The notes under the pieces are model-generated. The model was given only the letters and a program-made list of their open reading frames with translations. It was not told the origin of the DNA and searched no databases. This document shows positions 24,903 through 44,595 of a stretch of DNA of 64,000 nt, one piece after another (positions within the stretch are counted from its first letter, which is position 1; the number at the start of each line of letters is the position of its first letter). The DNA comes from UBA4615 sp044368415 (GTDB lineage: Bacteria > Pseudomonadota > Gammaproteobacteria > Burkholderiales > Burkholderiaceae_E): assembly GCA_044368415.1 (NCBI GenBank), contig JBIPLJ010000013.1:15423-79422 (forward strand), read 5' to 3'. The translations under genes were made by a program, and so were the position numbers.

Positions 24903-25579
24903 GCCCAGCCGCCCGCGAACGGGATCGCCGCGCCGGCGAAGAACTCCACCTCGGTCGAGGCGAGGAACACCGCAAACAGCGCATCTTCCTCCGGCCGCGC
25001 CAGCCGACCCAGCGGCACCTCGCGCCTGAGGCGCTCCTGGAAGGCCGGCAGCGCCTGCACCTCGGGTCCGTAGTAGGTGGGGTTCTCGACGAAGTTCTGC
25101 GCGATCAGATTCACGTGCACGTTCGAGGGCGCAACCTCGACGCCGACCGCGCGCGCCCAAGAGAGCTGGGCGCCGCGCGCCGCGGCGTAGGTGGACGTGC
25201 GCTTCTGGCCGCGCAGCGCTGTGGCGCTGCCCATCACGACGATCTTGCCCGAGCGCCGCTCGATCATGCCGGGCAGCACGGTGCGCGCCAGGCGCGGCAG
25301 CGGGTCGACCAGGTTCGCGAACACATGGCGCCACTCGTCGTCGCCGACCTCGTGTGCACGCGTCGAGGGCGCTGGCACACCGAGGTTGGCGATCAACACG
25401 TCGACCCGGCCTGCCCGACGCACAGCATCCTCGGCTGCGCCGGCTGCCTCGAGCGGACCGGGTATGCCGATCACCACAGCGCCGTGCTCAGCGAAGGCCT
25501 GCTCGAGCACGGGGCCCATGAAGGTCTCGCTCTGAGTGATCACCACACGTTTGCCCTTCAGGCCGTCGCCGATCCGCAT
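24899..25579 (-). CDS. Short-chain dehydrogenase/reductase (SDR) family protein
   Basis: A 226-residue Rossmann protein. The N-terminus KGKRVVITQSETFMGPVLEQ has lost the standard TGxxxGxG glycines, so cofactor binding is atypical. Other SDR elements remain: DVLIANLGVPAP (like NNAG), a catalytic-site serine in GKIVVMGSATALRG, and TSTYAAARGAQLSWARA with Tyr followed by R rather than the usual Y-x-x-x-K lysine (YAAAR). The missing lysine suggests altered or lost oxidoreductase activity. The C-terminus has the usual GRLARPEEDALFAVFLAST and PFAGGWA segments. It is translationally coupled to the dioxygenase gene. The start at 25579 gives a standard SDR N-terminus. Confidence 0.78.
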   Translation of the reverse strand: MRIGDGLKGKRVVITQSETFMGPVLEQAFAEHGAVVIGIPGPLEAAGAAEDAVRRAGRVDVLIANLGVPAPSTRAHEVGDDEWRHVFANLVDPLPRLARTVLPGMIERRSGKIVVMGSATALRGQKRTSTYAAARGAQLSWARAVGVEVAPSNVHVNLIAQNFVENPTYYGPEVQALPAFQERLRREVPLGRLARPEEDALFAVFLASTEVEFFAGAAIPFAGGWA

Positions 25580-25629
25580 CCTCACTCTCCTGTCGTCGGG
25601 TGGATCCGGTGGTCGCTCCGGCAACGCGC

Positions 25630-26742
25630 TCACTGCCATTCGACCAGCGAGAACCCGAGTCCGACCGTGGTCTGGCGGTAGTTGTAGTCGATCAGGCTCT
25701 CGCCGTAACCCGAGAAGACCTGCACATGCCCCTTCAGGTAGCTCGACAGCGGGAAGGCCCAGGCGAGCATCACGCTGCCGCGCGAAGCGTCGCCGCCCTT
25801 GAGCGAATGGCGCATCTGGAGTGACACCTGATGCGCGCCGGCCCGCCGCGTGACCACAAGCTCGCCACGGCCGATCCAGTTCTCGATGCCCGGGTTGTCG
25901 TCGACCTCGGCCTTCTCGGAGATCCGCCACCACGGGCGCGCCAGTACCGACCAGTCGCCGTTCTCGAAGCCGGCCTGGGCGATCACACGGTTCCAGCTGC
26001 GCGACAGCGGCTCGCCCCTGCCGTTGGACTGGTGATTGATGCCCAGACCCAGGAAGCGCGCGCGCCAGCCCAGGAACAGCGGCTGGTCGATGCCCCAGAT
26101 GCCGAACACTTCGGGCTCGTAGTTGGTCTCGCGGAACGGCCGCGACAGCTGGGGTGTATAGACCTGCCAGTGCGATTTCTGCGTGTAGCCGAGCCAGACG
26201 TCGAGGTTGCTGCCGCCGACGGTCTCCCAGATCTTCGACTTCAGGCTGATCTGGAAGGCGGCCTCGACGGCGCGCAGGTCCTGCGGCGCGGACACCGAGT
26301 TGCCGACACCGTCGCTGGTCGGCTGCTGGTTCGGGTCGCTCGACCAGCGCACCGGCAGCACGTACATCGGCTTGTAGGGACGCAGCAGGAAGCGGCCCTG
26401 CTTGCTGTCCGGATCGAGCTCCCAGCGCTCACCGAGAGAGCCGCCGCGGGCCCGGCGCTCGTCGCGGGCGAGCTTGGCCGCCTCCTCGGGCGTGGGGGCG
26501 ACTGGGCTCGCCGAGCCGGGCCGCGGCGTGCCCGGAACGGTCGCTGGCGAGGCGGCCGCAGGCATTGCGGCCGGAGCAACCCGATCGACCGCACGGTCGT
26601 AACATTCGAGCCGCTGCGCGTCGTCCACGACGGCCAGGCAGGAGGTCGGCACGGTCTGAGCGGCGGCTTGGCCGCAGGCCGCGGCGAGCAGGGCGAGCGC
26701 GGCGGCACGAAGCGCCGAAAGCGGCGCGGAGGCGTCGGTCAT
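25630..26742 (-). CDS. pldA: Outer membrane phospholipase A
   Basis: A 370-residue protein with a signal peptide (AALALLAAACGQAAAQ) and an OMPLA beta-barrel. The active-site segment GLGINHQSNGRGEPLSRSWN carries the catalytic His and Ser, and VDDNPGIENWIGRGEL the supporting Asn. The barrel ends GYGESLIDYNYRQTTVGLGF with an aromatic C-terminal residue region (VEWQ), as expected for outer-membrane insertion. It hydrolyses phospholipids that reach the outer leaflet of the outer membrane and needs calcium and dimerisation. The roughly 90 residues between signal and barrel are longer than in E. coli and Ala/Pro-rich. It follows the SDR gene region on the same strand with a 50-bp gap and is probably independent. 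Confidence 0.92.
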   Translation of the reverse strand: MTDASAPLSALRAAALALLAAACGQAAAQTVPTSCLAVVDDAQRLECYDRAVDRVAPAAMPAAASPATVPGTPRPGSASPVAPTPEEAAKLARDERRARGGSLGERWELDPDSKQGRFLLRPYKPMYVLPVRWSSDPNQQPTSDGVGNSVSAPQDLRAVEAAFQISLKSKIWETVGGSNLDVWLGYTQKSHWQVYTPQLSRPFRETNYEPEVFGIWGIDQPLFLGWRARFLGLGINHQSNGRGEPLSRSWNRVIAQAGFENGDWSVLARPWWRISEKAEVDDNPGIENWIGRGELVVTRRAGAHQVSLQMRHSLKGGDASRGSVMLAWAFPLSSYLKGHVQVFSGYGESLIDYNYRQTTVGLGFSLVEWQ

Positions 26743-26854
26743 TCCGGTCGTCCGGTGGGGCGCGAAGCGCGAGGCCGCTGCATTCTACGCGGCACGGCGT
26801 CGCATCGAAGCATGGTCGGGTCGAGCGCGGCGCGGGGCTCAGCCCGCCGATGCC

Positions 26855-28734
26855 CTAGCCCGGGGCGTCCTGGCGCACGATGACGCCGGTGCGCAATTGC
26901 GCGGCGAACTCGGACTCGGGCACGGCCCTGCCGAACAGCCAACCCTGGCAGGCCCCGCAGCCGACCGACGCCAGGTAGTCGGCCTGCGCCGGCGTCTCGA
27001 CACCCTCGGCGATGACCTCGAAGCCAAGGCTCCCCGACAGGCCGACGATCGCGCGCACGATCGCCGCGTTGTCGCCGTCGTCGGGCAGACCGCTGACGAA
27101 CGAGCGGTCGATCTTGAGCTCGTCCACCGGCATGCGCTTGAGGTAGGCGAGCGACGAATAGCCGGTGCCGAAGTCGTCGAGCGAGATTGACACGCCGAGC
27201 GCCTTGATCTGGTTCAGCACACCGACGCTCTCATCGGCTGCCGACATCAGCATGCTCTCGGTGAGCTCCACGGTCAGGTAGCGCGGCGGCAGGCCAGCGC
27301 TCGCGAGTGCGCGGTCGACATCGCGAAGCAGACGGCCCTCTCGGAAGTGCGAGGCGGAGACGTTGACCGCGACGCGCCCCGGATGGCCGGCGTCGAGCCA
27401 GCGGCGGGCGGCGCGGCAGGCCTCGCCGATCACCCAGGTGCCGAGCTCGACGATCAGGCCGGCCTCCTCGGCGACCGGAATGAACTCGCCCGGCGAGACC
27501 AGGCCGCGCTCGGGATGGCGCCAGCGCACCAGCGCCTCGCAGCCGGTGATGCGGCCGTCCGACGAGGTGACCTTGGGCTGGTAGTGCAACTCGAACTCGC
27601 CGCGCTCGATGGCGCGCCGCAGCTGGGCCTCGAGTGTCAGCCGGGCCAGCGACTGCTCGTTGAGCGAGGGGCTGTAGAAGCCGTAGCCGTTACCCGGGCG
27701 GCTGCGCACCGACGTGGCGGCGGCACGCGCGCAGCGCAGCAGCGCCTCGGCCTCGCCCGCATCCGCCGGGGACGCGGCGATGCCGATGGACACCTGCGGA
27801 TACCAGTCGTGCCCGGCGATCTGCATCGGCTGGCCGACGGTGGCGAGCAGACGGCGCGCGATGCCGGCGGCGTCCTCGATGCGAACCAGCGCCGGCAGGA
27901 GCGCTGCGAACTCGTCCGGACCGGTGCGCGAGACCATCGGGCCGGCGACGTCGTCCCCGACTCGCGTGGCCGCCTCGCCGCTGCGCACGCAGCGCTGGAT
28001 GCGCTGGGCGATCGTGCGCAGCGCTTCGTCGGCGGCGTTGTGGCCGAGCGTCTCGCTCAGCTGGCGCACCCGGCCGATCTCGATCTGCAGCAGCGCGCAC
28101 AGCTCGCCGCGGCGCGCCGCGCGGCGCAGCGTGCTGGCGGTATGGGTCAGCATCAGCTTGCGGTTCGGCAGGCTGGTGGGCAGGTCGAACCAGGTGCTGC
28201 GATCGCGCATCACCTTGAAGGCGAGCGTGTTGCGCAGGCGCAGGATCAGTTCGCTGGGGTCGACCGGCTTCTCCAGGAAATCGGTGGCGCCGAGCTCGAG
28301 CACACGCAGCTTGGTGCGCGCATCGCTCGCCGAGGTCATCACGATGACCGGCATCATCTTGAGCTCCGGGTCGGCGCGCACCTGGCGCAGCACGTCGAAG
28401 CCGGACATGCCGGGCATCATCAGGTCGAGCAGCAGCACGTCCGGATGCTCGGCGCGCAGCCGCGTCATCGCGGCGACCGGATCGGTCTCGCCACGGAAGT
28501 CGCGGTAACCAGCATCCTCGAGGAAGGCGCGCACCAGCTCCACGAGGATCGGCTCGTCGTCGATCATCATCACCGACGCGTTCGAGAGCACCGGATCGAG
28601 GGCGATGACCGGAGGCGCGACGGCCGCGCGCGGCGCGGGAGTTGCGGCCGGTGCGGCGGCCGCCGGCGGCCCGGCGATGCGGCGCTCCGCGGTCGGACGC
28701 TCGGGCGAGTCGAGATCCTGCGGACCGCGTGCGC

Positions 28735-28738
<4 letters not shown>
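26855..28738 (-). CDS. Response regulator with receiver, degenerate GGDEF and EAL domains (c-di-GMP phosphodiesterase)
   Basis: A 627-residue cytosolic signalling protein, last gene of the 26.9–50.4 kb cluster. After an Ala/Pro-rich lead, the receiver domain (about 55–175) has DDEP, the phospho-acceptor Asp in DVLLLDLMMPG and the FLEKPVD lysine. The GGDEF domain (about 180–340) reads RTGPDEFA in place of GGDEF, so diguanylate cyclase activity should be absent. The EAL domain (about 365–615) is intact: CEALVRWRHPERG, VNVSASHF, ELTESML, DDFGTGYSSLAYL, KIDRSFV and EGVETPAQ. It would hydrolyse c-di-GMP under control of phosphorylation. The ATG overlaps the stop of the hybrid kinase gene by 4 nt, so the kinase is the obvious partner. 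Confidence 0.92.
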
Positions 28739-31460
<2,722 letters not shown>

Positions 31461-31464
<4 letters not shown>

Positions 31465-34400
31465 GCCATCCCCTCGGCGAGCCGGCCCGCAGGCACGGCC
31501 TGCCGGTCGGCCATTACCTTGACTTCGGCGACCCAGTCGGCCCGCTGGGCCTGCTCGGCGCGCTCGATCTGCTCGGCCTGCTCATCGGCGGCCCGCTGCA
31601 GCAGCCCGCGCAGCGAGTCGTCCTCGTCGCCGTCGTCCTGTCCGCGGGCGTCGATGCGCGCCAGCACCGGCAGCGGGTCGATCGAGCGCCAGGCTGGCAT
31701 CGAGGCCAGCAGGCTGGTGAGCAACACGCCGCCGCGAAGCAGCCAGATCGCATAGCCGAGGGACAACGAGGTACTGATCGCGACCGACGAAGCCACCAGC
31801 GCACTTCTGGCCTGGAACTTCGAGGCGACGTCCTCGCGCGACTGGGCGAGCTCCTCGCGGAAATCGGTCTGCCGCAGCGCAACGGCCGGGGACCAGGCCT
31901 GCTGAACCTCGACGGCCCGCTCGGCCGCCTGCAGCGCGTCCGCACGGCGCCAGGCGTCCGCGAGCGCTCCAGCTGTCACGCCCGCCGTGGCGCTGCGGAC
32001 GCGCTCGGTCATATCGTTCGAATGCAGCAGCGAGGTGCTCACCGCGGCCGCACCGACCCCGCCGGCCATCGGTCCGCCTGAGGGCTCGCGCGACATGCCG
32101 GACAACTCCTGACGCGCAGCACTGGCATCGGCGCCGCCAGCCTGCGTGGCGATCGCCCCGGTCGAAGCCGTCGCGCCCGATGCAGCCGCGGCGTGTGCGC
32201 CCGACCTTGCGACGGCCGACTGCGTACCTGACCCGGCGCCGGATGCGGCGGCGCCGGCACGCGCGCTCGCAGCGCCCGCGCCCCCGGCGGCCGCCTCGCC
32301 CGCGCCCACCGAGGCGGCGCTGCCGCCCGACGCGGCGGTGCCCGACGTGCTGGCGGTGCTCGATGACGCGTCGGAAGTCGAGTCCGCCGCAGGGCTCGTC
32401 GCCGGCGCGGCGAGCGACTGGATCGACAGCTTCAGGGTGACCGGGGCCTGTGCGGCCGACGCGTTCGCCGCGTCGCTCACCGCAAGCGTCAGCTGCTGGA
32501 AGCCGCCCTGGGTCGGGGCGAGGAAGCTCATCCGCCCCGCGTCGACATCGGCCTGGGTGAACGTGCCGCCCGGCGCGATCACTGTCCCGTCGCGCAGGAG
32601 CTGGCCGGCGGCGGCGCCGGACTGCAGCGTGTAGACGACCTGCGACGCGGTATGGTCGACGTCGGTGGTCTTCAGCAGCGTGCCGTCGATCGCGACGGAC
32701 GCCGTGGCGCGCAGGTCGATCGGCGTCCCGGGGGGCGCCGTGACGAGCACTGGTGCGTCGTTGACCGCGGCGATGCGCAGCGTCACCGTGCCGGTCGACG
32801 ACAGCATCGAGGTGGCGCGATCCCGAACGGTGATCGTCAGCGTGACGTCGCCGTTGTCGTCGGCCACCGGCAGATAACCGAGTGTGGCGAGCGAACGCCT
32901 GAGGTCGTCCGTGCTGCCGGCGATGACGAACCGGCTGCTGCCGGCGGCGAGCCCCGAACGCAGCTCCACCTCCTCGGGCAGGCTGCCGAGCGTCAGCAGG
33001 CCGCGCTCGACGGACACCTCGATGATGTTGCGGCGAAACTCGGAGACGGTGTCTGGATCGCTCACCGACAGGGTCGCCACGCTGCTCAGCAGCAGCGGCG
33101 TGTCCTCAGTGACGGACACCGCCGCCGACGGCAGCGACAGCGTCGCACGCTCGTTCACGTTCGTGACGGTCACGACGTACCTGAGCTCCCGCTGCCCACC
33201 CATCACATCGACGATTCGGATGCGGACCTGGTACCTGTTGTTTGAATCGGCATCGGTGGGCTCCTCGAAATCGGGCGGCGCCGTGAAACTCAGCACGCCC
33301 GTGGCGGCATCGATCGAGAACCGCACGCGGTCAGCGCCCCCGGCGATCGACCAGCTCAGCGGCGCGAGCTCATCGTCCGGGTCGACGGCCTGCAGGGGGC
33401 CCACCTGGTAGGCACCGCTCGCCCCGGGAACCGTGCTCTCGGCGACGCTCAGGTTGGAGGTCGACTGGAATTCCGGCAATTGGTTGACTCGGCTGGCGTT
33501 GGACAGCGCCGAGGTCTCGCCGAACCTGGGCGCGGTCATATCGTTGTCTGTCTCGGTTGCAGTCGCTGTGACCGCCATCTTGTAGTCCGCGACGGTCCTC
33601 AGCGTCACGGTGCCGCTCCAGCTGCCGCTGGAGCCGATCCGCACGACTCGGTCACTCACGCCGTCGATCCAGGTCTGCGCGTCGACGGGCACCGTCGAGC
33701 CCGGCGTGAACGGCGACCGATCGATGTAGAAATCCAGCCGGTAGTAGGTGCCCGCCGTACCGGTGAGCACAACGTCGACGAGTGTCACGCCCGAGGTGCC
33801 CCCCGGCCGGGCGCTCGACAGCACGGGGGTCGCCACGGCGCGCGTGCCGGCGCCGCGCACGATCGCGCTCCCGTCGGTATCGATGACGTTGCGCAGCAGC
33901 GCGTTGTCGATGGACGAGGCGGCCACCACAACGATGCCGCGATCGCCGTTGAAGCGCAGCACGTTTGCCTGCCCGTTGTCGGGCCCGCCGATCAGGTTGT
34001 CATGCGCGCCGTTGGTGAGCAGGATCCCGTAGCCGAACTGGTCGACACCGGGGGTATCGCCGTTGCCGAGGTCGACCCGCAAGCTGCGGTCGGTCCCGAT
34101 GAAGTTGCCCTGGACCACGTTGCCGGATGCGTTGGCGCCGAGGATGCGGATGCCGCCCTGATCGTTCGCGCCGATCACGTTGTCGCGGATCGTGTTGTCC
34201 CCCACCGCGTCGGCGATTAGGTCGTCGTGCAGCGACAGGCCCCGCTGTCCGTTGCGCAGCGCCCCGGTCCCGCTCGCATCGACACCGAGGTGGTTGCCCT
34301 CGATCGTGTTGCCACTCGAGCGCACCAGCACCGCGTTCCCGCCGAAGCCGCCGATCGACAGGTGGGCGATGCGCGAGCCGTCGCTGCCGGGGTCGAGCCT

Positions 34401-37400
34401 CAGGCCGTCGACACCCCCGCCGACGTTGTCCGAGCGGGTCAGCGTCACGCGCAGGGGGCTGCGCGGCGAGGTGCGTCCGCCGCCGTCGATGTCGACCGCA
34501 TGCACGATGGACGGCAGCGCCGACCCGAGCGTGATGCGTTCCTGGCCCTCCGGCAGCACGAACCGGATCCGGTCGCGCTCGCTGCCTGCCTCGTCCTGGT
34601 GGTTCGCGGCGAGCAGCGCCTCGCGCAGCGACACGGTACTGCCGGCTTGCGCATGTAACCACAGGTCGAAAGGCGTCAGCGGGTCGCCCGATGCGCGCGC
34701 GCCGAGGTCGACATCGTCGATGTCCTCGTTCGTGGTCACCACAAATTCGCTGTACACGTCATCGTCCAGGTTCACGAAGGTGCGCTCCTGGGCGGCGATG
34801 CGCTGCCAGGACGCGATCGTCGCGGACGCATCGACGGCGACCCGCACGGTATACGACTGGTCGCCGTCGTCGAGCGCACGGAGTTCGTTGTTCCCGCGGA
34901 CCGTCACGGTCCGAGGCCGGGACCAATTGGTGGCATCGAAGGTCAACTCGCCGTCGTAGACGGTCGCCTCGTCGGCGCCGGCCCGGCTGTTGATCACGGT
35001 GACCCGCAGGGTCACCGTCCCCGCGGGCGGCAGCGTCAGCGCCACCTGCAGGGTCTGGCCGCCGGTGTTGCCATCGGCCTCGTCGGTGAAGGCGTAGGTC
35101 GGCCAGTTGACCTTCACTGTGCCTGTGATCGCCCGCAGCGAGGTCTGCGCGACCGACGTCGGATCGGCCGACGGCCCGCTCCACAGGATCTGCAGCGCGC
35201 CATCGGTGACGGCGACGGACGCATGATGCTGAGCGCCCGCTGTCGGCGGGTTGATCTCGAAGGAGGGCTGGAAGGGGGCGCCTGCGAGGTCGAGCAGTCG
35301 GCCGCGGAGGTCGACCTCGCCCGCGTTGTCCTCCTGCCAGACGACGATCAGGCTGTTGCCGGGGGTGACCGCGATCGAGGGGCGTGCGGCGGCAACGCCT
35401 GCGGCGGCATCGCTCACCTGGAACGCCGTGTCGGGCTCGCCGGTCTGGCCATTGACGATGGTGGCCTGGACGGTCGCGACGGCTCCCGGGGCAGCGCTGC
35501 TCCAGGCCACCACGTAGCGCCCATCCGCAATTGCGGCAATCGACGGCGCCGTCCCGGCGACCTGTCCGACCTGCGACACCGGCACGGACTCGATGCCGCT
35601 TGGGGGATCGGCTGAATTTGGAACCGCGATGACCTGGATCGAACCGCCATCGGACGCATCGAGGAACGCGACGGCGAACCCGCCACCGGCCTGCATCGCG
35701 ACCGACGGGTTGGTCTGGACGCGGCGTCGTTCGGCGGAGTGGGTCAGCGTGACCGCAGCACTCGCGACCGTGCCGCCGGCCTCGATTCGGCTGTAGACGA
35801 GGCCGACCGATCGGTTGGGGCCGGCGCCCATCTCCTGGGCCCACACGACGACGGCATCGCCGTCCGCGTTCATCGCGACCGCGGGTCGGGAGGGGTTCTC
35901 GGCCGCATTCGAAGTGACCGCGATCAGCCCGCCGTCCGGATTGCCGTCGGCGAGATAGCGCCGCGCCAGGATCTGCCCGGATTCGTCGGTGTCGTGCTGC
36001 CAGACGACGATAAAGCCGCCGCCGTCCGCATCCATTGCGACCGCCGGGATGCGTCCGGCGCCGTCCGAGACCGTGATCAACGCGCCGTTCGCGACGCCGG
36101 CGTCATCGTAGCGCTGCGCGACGACGGTGTGAGTCCCGGACTCGACCCACACCGCGACGCTGCCGAAGCCGGCCAGGCCATTGGCGGCGAGCTGCCGGCC
36201 GCCGCTGTCGTCCTGGACCAGGACGCTCATCCTGCGCAGCAAGGTCTGCTCGACCGGTACGGTGTCGGTCGACGGACCGGTCCAGACGACCTGCAGCGCG
36301 CCGTTCACGATGGCGGCAGACGCCGCCTGCTGCGTGCCGGTCGTGTCCCGGTTGACCATGAACGACGCGCCGTACGCACTGCCGACAGCGGTGAGCACGC
36401 GGCCGCGCAGGTCGACGTCGCCGCCGTTGTTCTGCTGCCAGACGACAACCAGCGTGCCATCCGGGGCGACAGCGACCGAAGGTCGATCGGCCGCCACGCC
36501 GGGGGCGGCGTCGCTGACGAGGAAGGCGACCCCCGGGACGCCGGTCTCGCTGCCGAGCACAACAGCCCGGACGACGGCATCGGCCGGCGAGGCCGCGCTG
36601 GCGCTCCATGCGATCACGTAGCGGTCGCCCGCCATGGCGGCGATCGACGGCGCCGCGACCGCGGTCTGGCCGATCGCGGACACCTCGACGGGGGCCAGCC
36701 CGCCTACCGGATCCGCCGCATCGTGAACGGCGACGACCTTGATCGAACCGCCGGCGGCCGAATCGAGGAACGCGACGGCGAAACCGCCGTCGCCCTGCAT
36801 CGCGACCGACGGGAGCGTCTGGTCGCCCACCCGGTCTGCGTCCGCGAGCAGGCCGCCAGATGTACCGAGCACCCCAAGGGCCGAGATCCTGCGGTAGACG
36901 ATGTCGCGCGTGATGGTGCCGCTGGTGATGACATCCTGCGCCCACACGACGACGGCGTCGCCACGTGCGTTCATCGCGACGGCTGGACGCATCGGATTGG
37001 CGGTCGCATCGGCGGTGACCGCGAGCGGCCCGCCGTCCGCAATTCCATCGGCGAGAAAGCGTTGCGCCAGGATCTTTCCGGACGAACCGTTGCCGTCTTG
37101 CCAGACGATGATGAAGTCGCCGCCGTCGGCGTCTATGGCGACCGCAGCGGCTCGCCCTGCGCCGCTGGCGACCGTGATCAGCCCGCCGCGCTTGTCGCCG
37201 GCTGCGTCGTAGCGCTGCGCGACCACGGTATCCGTGGTCGCGTCGACCCATACCGCGACGGAGCCTGTGGCGTTGCCGGCGAGCTGCCGCCCGCCGCTCT
37301 CGAGCGGTACCACGACCGCCGCGGAAGTCGCCGGCGCCTCGGCCGCCAGCACGCCGTCGAACGCCGCCTGCAGCGGAGCGCCGATCGGCGCCTGGGTCTC

Positions 37401-38063
37401 GATCGCGCCGTGCACGACCTCGAGCGTCCAGTCCGCGCCGTGCGCCAGACTGCCGCTGGCGTCGTCGCTCGCGGCCACGTCGGCGCCGGTCAGGCCGGCG
37501 AGCGCATCCAGCAGCGCCAGGCCGGCGGCGCCGGCGCCGGTGTCGCAGCCCCAGAGCAGCAGGTCGGCATCGACGGTGAGGCCGGCCGACCACCTGGCGA
37601 TCGCGTCCGCGTTCGTACGGACCGTCGCCAGATCGAGCGAGGTGGCCCCCATCTGCATCGAGCCCGACGTGCCGTGTCCGAAGAAGTGGACCGCCCGGTA
37701 GGGGACGTCGGCGGCGACCAGCTCGTCATCGAGCACCCGCAGCGCATCCTCGCCGGCACCGAGCACAACGACGTCGATCGGGCGGCCCGCAGCGCGCTGG
37801 GCGTCGAAGTCAGCGAGCAGGCGGCCGACGTCGGGCACCCGGGCGTCGACCACGGCCAGCTCGCGCGGCGCGACCGCCTGCCGGGCGCCGTCGACCTCGG
37901 TCAGTGCCGTCCACACCACGGACGCCTCGGGGGCGGCGGCCGGCGCCGCCCAAGCGATCGCCTCCCCGACGGCCGCTCCGGCGGCGTCGCCGGAAAACAG
38001 TAGCCTGGGCTCGAGCGCCTCGATCAAAGGCGCCCGGCGGTGGGTCGCGCGCAGCGGGTCCAT
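31461..38063 (-). CDS. Giant LEPR-XLL/DUF4347 repeat protein B, putative exported adhesin (2200 aa)
   Basis: N-terminus: no ordinary signal peptide, but the LEPR-XLL motif IEALEPRLLFSGD at residues about 14–26. A DUF4347 domain follows (about 80–240) with VHFFGHGTSGSM and LLLWGCDTGAGAAG, a possible His/Cys pair. Two diverged repeats of about 400 residues come next, built of beta-propeller-like units (SVAVWVDATTDTVVAQRYD, PAVAMNARGDAVVVWAQ). Then a Calx-beta-like stretch, a CSLREA-type element (SLREALLAANH), a right-handed beta-helix region (SSGNTIEGNHLGVD, NVVQGNFIGTD), cadherin-like domains (VAESTVPGASGAYQVGPLQA, GVLSFTAPPDFEE), a low-complexity Ala/Ser/Gly stretch, a late transmembrane helix and a charged tail shared with protein A. 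Start chosen at 38063, matching the N-terminus of protein A. Its stop overlaps the kinase start. Confidence 0.85.
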
Positions 38064-38239
38064 CGGAACAGTATCGGATGAGCGTGACTCCAGGGGTCGC
38101 AGCCAGCCGATGGCTGGTCGACCCGGTCGCCCGCCCGGCCCGTCGGCGTGACGCGCCGGCGACCCGGGCGGTACACGGGGCCATGCGCCGCGACGGCCTG
38201 CGGAGTCGGGAAAGCCGCCCGACGCGACCGCCGGGCGCC

Positions 38240-43435
<5,196 letters not shown>

Positions 43436-43576
43436 GTACCAGAGTGTCGCCGGACGGCTCCCAGACCATCTTGGCTGGACCGACCACCGGTCGATCCGGG
43501 TAGTCGGATTGCGAGCAGGCCTCTGGATTCCCGGTGATCAACGCGACGGTCATCGTCGCGGACCGAGAGTCTGCGC

Positions 43577-44578
43577 TCAGGTCCGGCCGGCCACCTTAGG
43601 TGAGTTCGCCTTGGGCGCGGCCGGTGCCGAGGCCGGCCGCAGCGGCAGCGCGCCGCTGTCGTCGAACGCCACCTGGCAGCGTACGCCTGCAGGCAGCATG
43701 CCGCCGCCGTTGGGCACGTCGAGCCGCGCGCGGAACGTGCCGCTGGCGGCGTCCACGAAGCGGTCGACCTGAGCGACCCGCGCGCCGATCTCAGGCCCCT
43801 CGATACCGTCCGCCCGAACCGTGGCGGCCATGCCCTCGCGGATGCGGCCGAATCGCGAGGCCGGCACCACCACCTCGACCCGCAGCCGGTCGAGCGCCAC
43901 GATGCGCAGGATCGGCCTGCCGTCGACCCGTTCGCCCGGATTGAGCAGCCGGTCGGCGACGATGCCGTCGATCGGGCTGCGCACCTGACGCTGCTCGAGC
44001 TGGCGCCGCGCGAGTTCGTGCTCCCGGCGCGCGACCTCGAGCATCTCTCGGGCCTGCTGCAAGCGATGATCGGCGATCTCGAACTCTGCAGAGGCGTTCT
44101 CGAGTTCGAGGCGCCCCCCGAAATCAAGCGTCGACAGCGTGTGCATCCGACGTAGCTTGAGCTTCGCCATGTCGCGGGCGGCGGCCAGCGCGTTGAGCTC
44201 GGACTCGGCCGATGCCTTGGCCCATGCGGAATCGAGTGCAGCACGCTCGACGTCCGCCTGCAGCGTGGCCACCACCTGCCCGCGCCGCACGCGGGTGCCG
44301 CGCTCGACGCGGACCGACTCGAGCACGCCGGCGGCCGAGGCTGCGATCTCGGCGGTCTCGGTCGGTTCGATCACACACCCCAGGGCAGCGGGGGCTGCGA
44401 TGGGCGCGGGCGCCGGCGCGGGCGCCGGCGGACGGGGCGCACCCGGGCCGCGGACCACGCCTGCGCCGCCGGACTGCGCGAATGCCGACCCGCAGGCAAG
44501 CGCGACGAGCAGGAACGGCGCCGCAACGGCGACCGCAGATAGGCGCCGAGCACGATGCGGGCGAGCGAATGAAATCAA
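43577..44578 (-). CDS. HlyD/RND-type periplasmic adaptor (membrane fusion protein)
   Basis: A 333-residue exported protein. The N-terminal signal ends near VALACGSAFAQSGG; AL-AC-G could also act as a weak lipobox. After an Ala/Pro linker come the two lipoyl half-motifs (AAGVLESVRVERGTRVRRGQ and QVRSPIDGIVADRLLNPGER) separated by a long coiled coil (about residues 110–185), then the beta-barrel domain (LRVEVVVPASRFGRIREGM). Adaptors of this type bridge an inner-membrane unit and an outer-membrane TolC-like channel. It sits 17 bp after the SecA-like gene and 141 bp before giant protein A. No RND pump or channel gene is adjacent, so it probably serves the export system of this cluster. Confidence 0.87.
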   Translation of the reverse strand: MISFARPHRARRLSAVAVAAPFLLVALACGSAFAQSGGAGVVRGPGAPRPPAPAPAPAPIAAPAALGCVIEPTETAEIAASAAGVLESVRVERGTRVRRGQVVATLQADVERAALDSAWAKASAESELNALAAARDMAKLKLRRMHTLSTLDFGGRLELENASAEFEIADHRLQQAREMLEVARREHELARRQLEQRQVRSPIDGIVADRLLNPGERVDGRPILRIVALDRLRVEVVVPASRFGRIREGMAATVRADGIEGPEIGARVAQVDRFVDAASGTFRARLDVPNGGGMLPAGVRCQVAFDDSGALPLRPASAPAAPKANSPKVAGRT

Positions 44579-44595
44579 GGGGATGACCTTGAAAC

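Noticed and set aside
35739..38003. 754-codon plus-strand frame opposite giant protein B
   Set aside because: It is the complement of the repeat modules and shows no protein signatures of its own.
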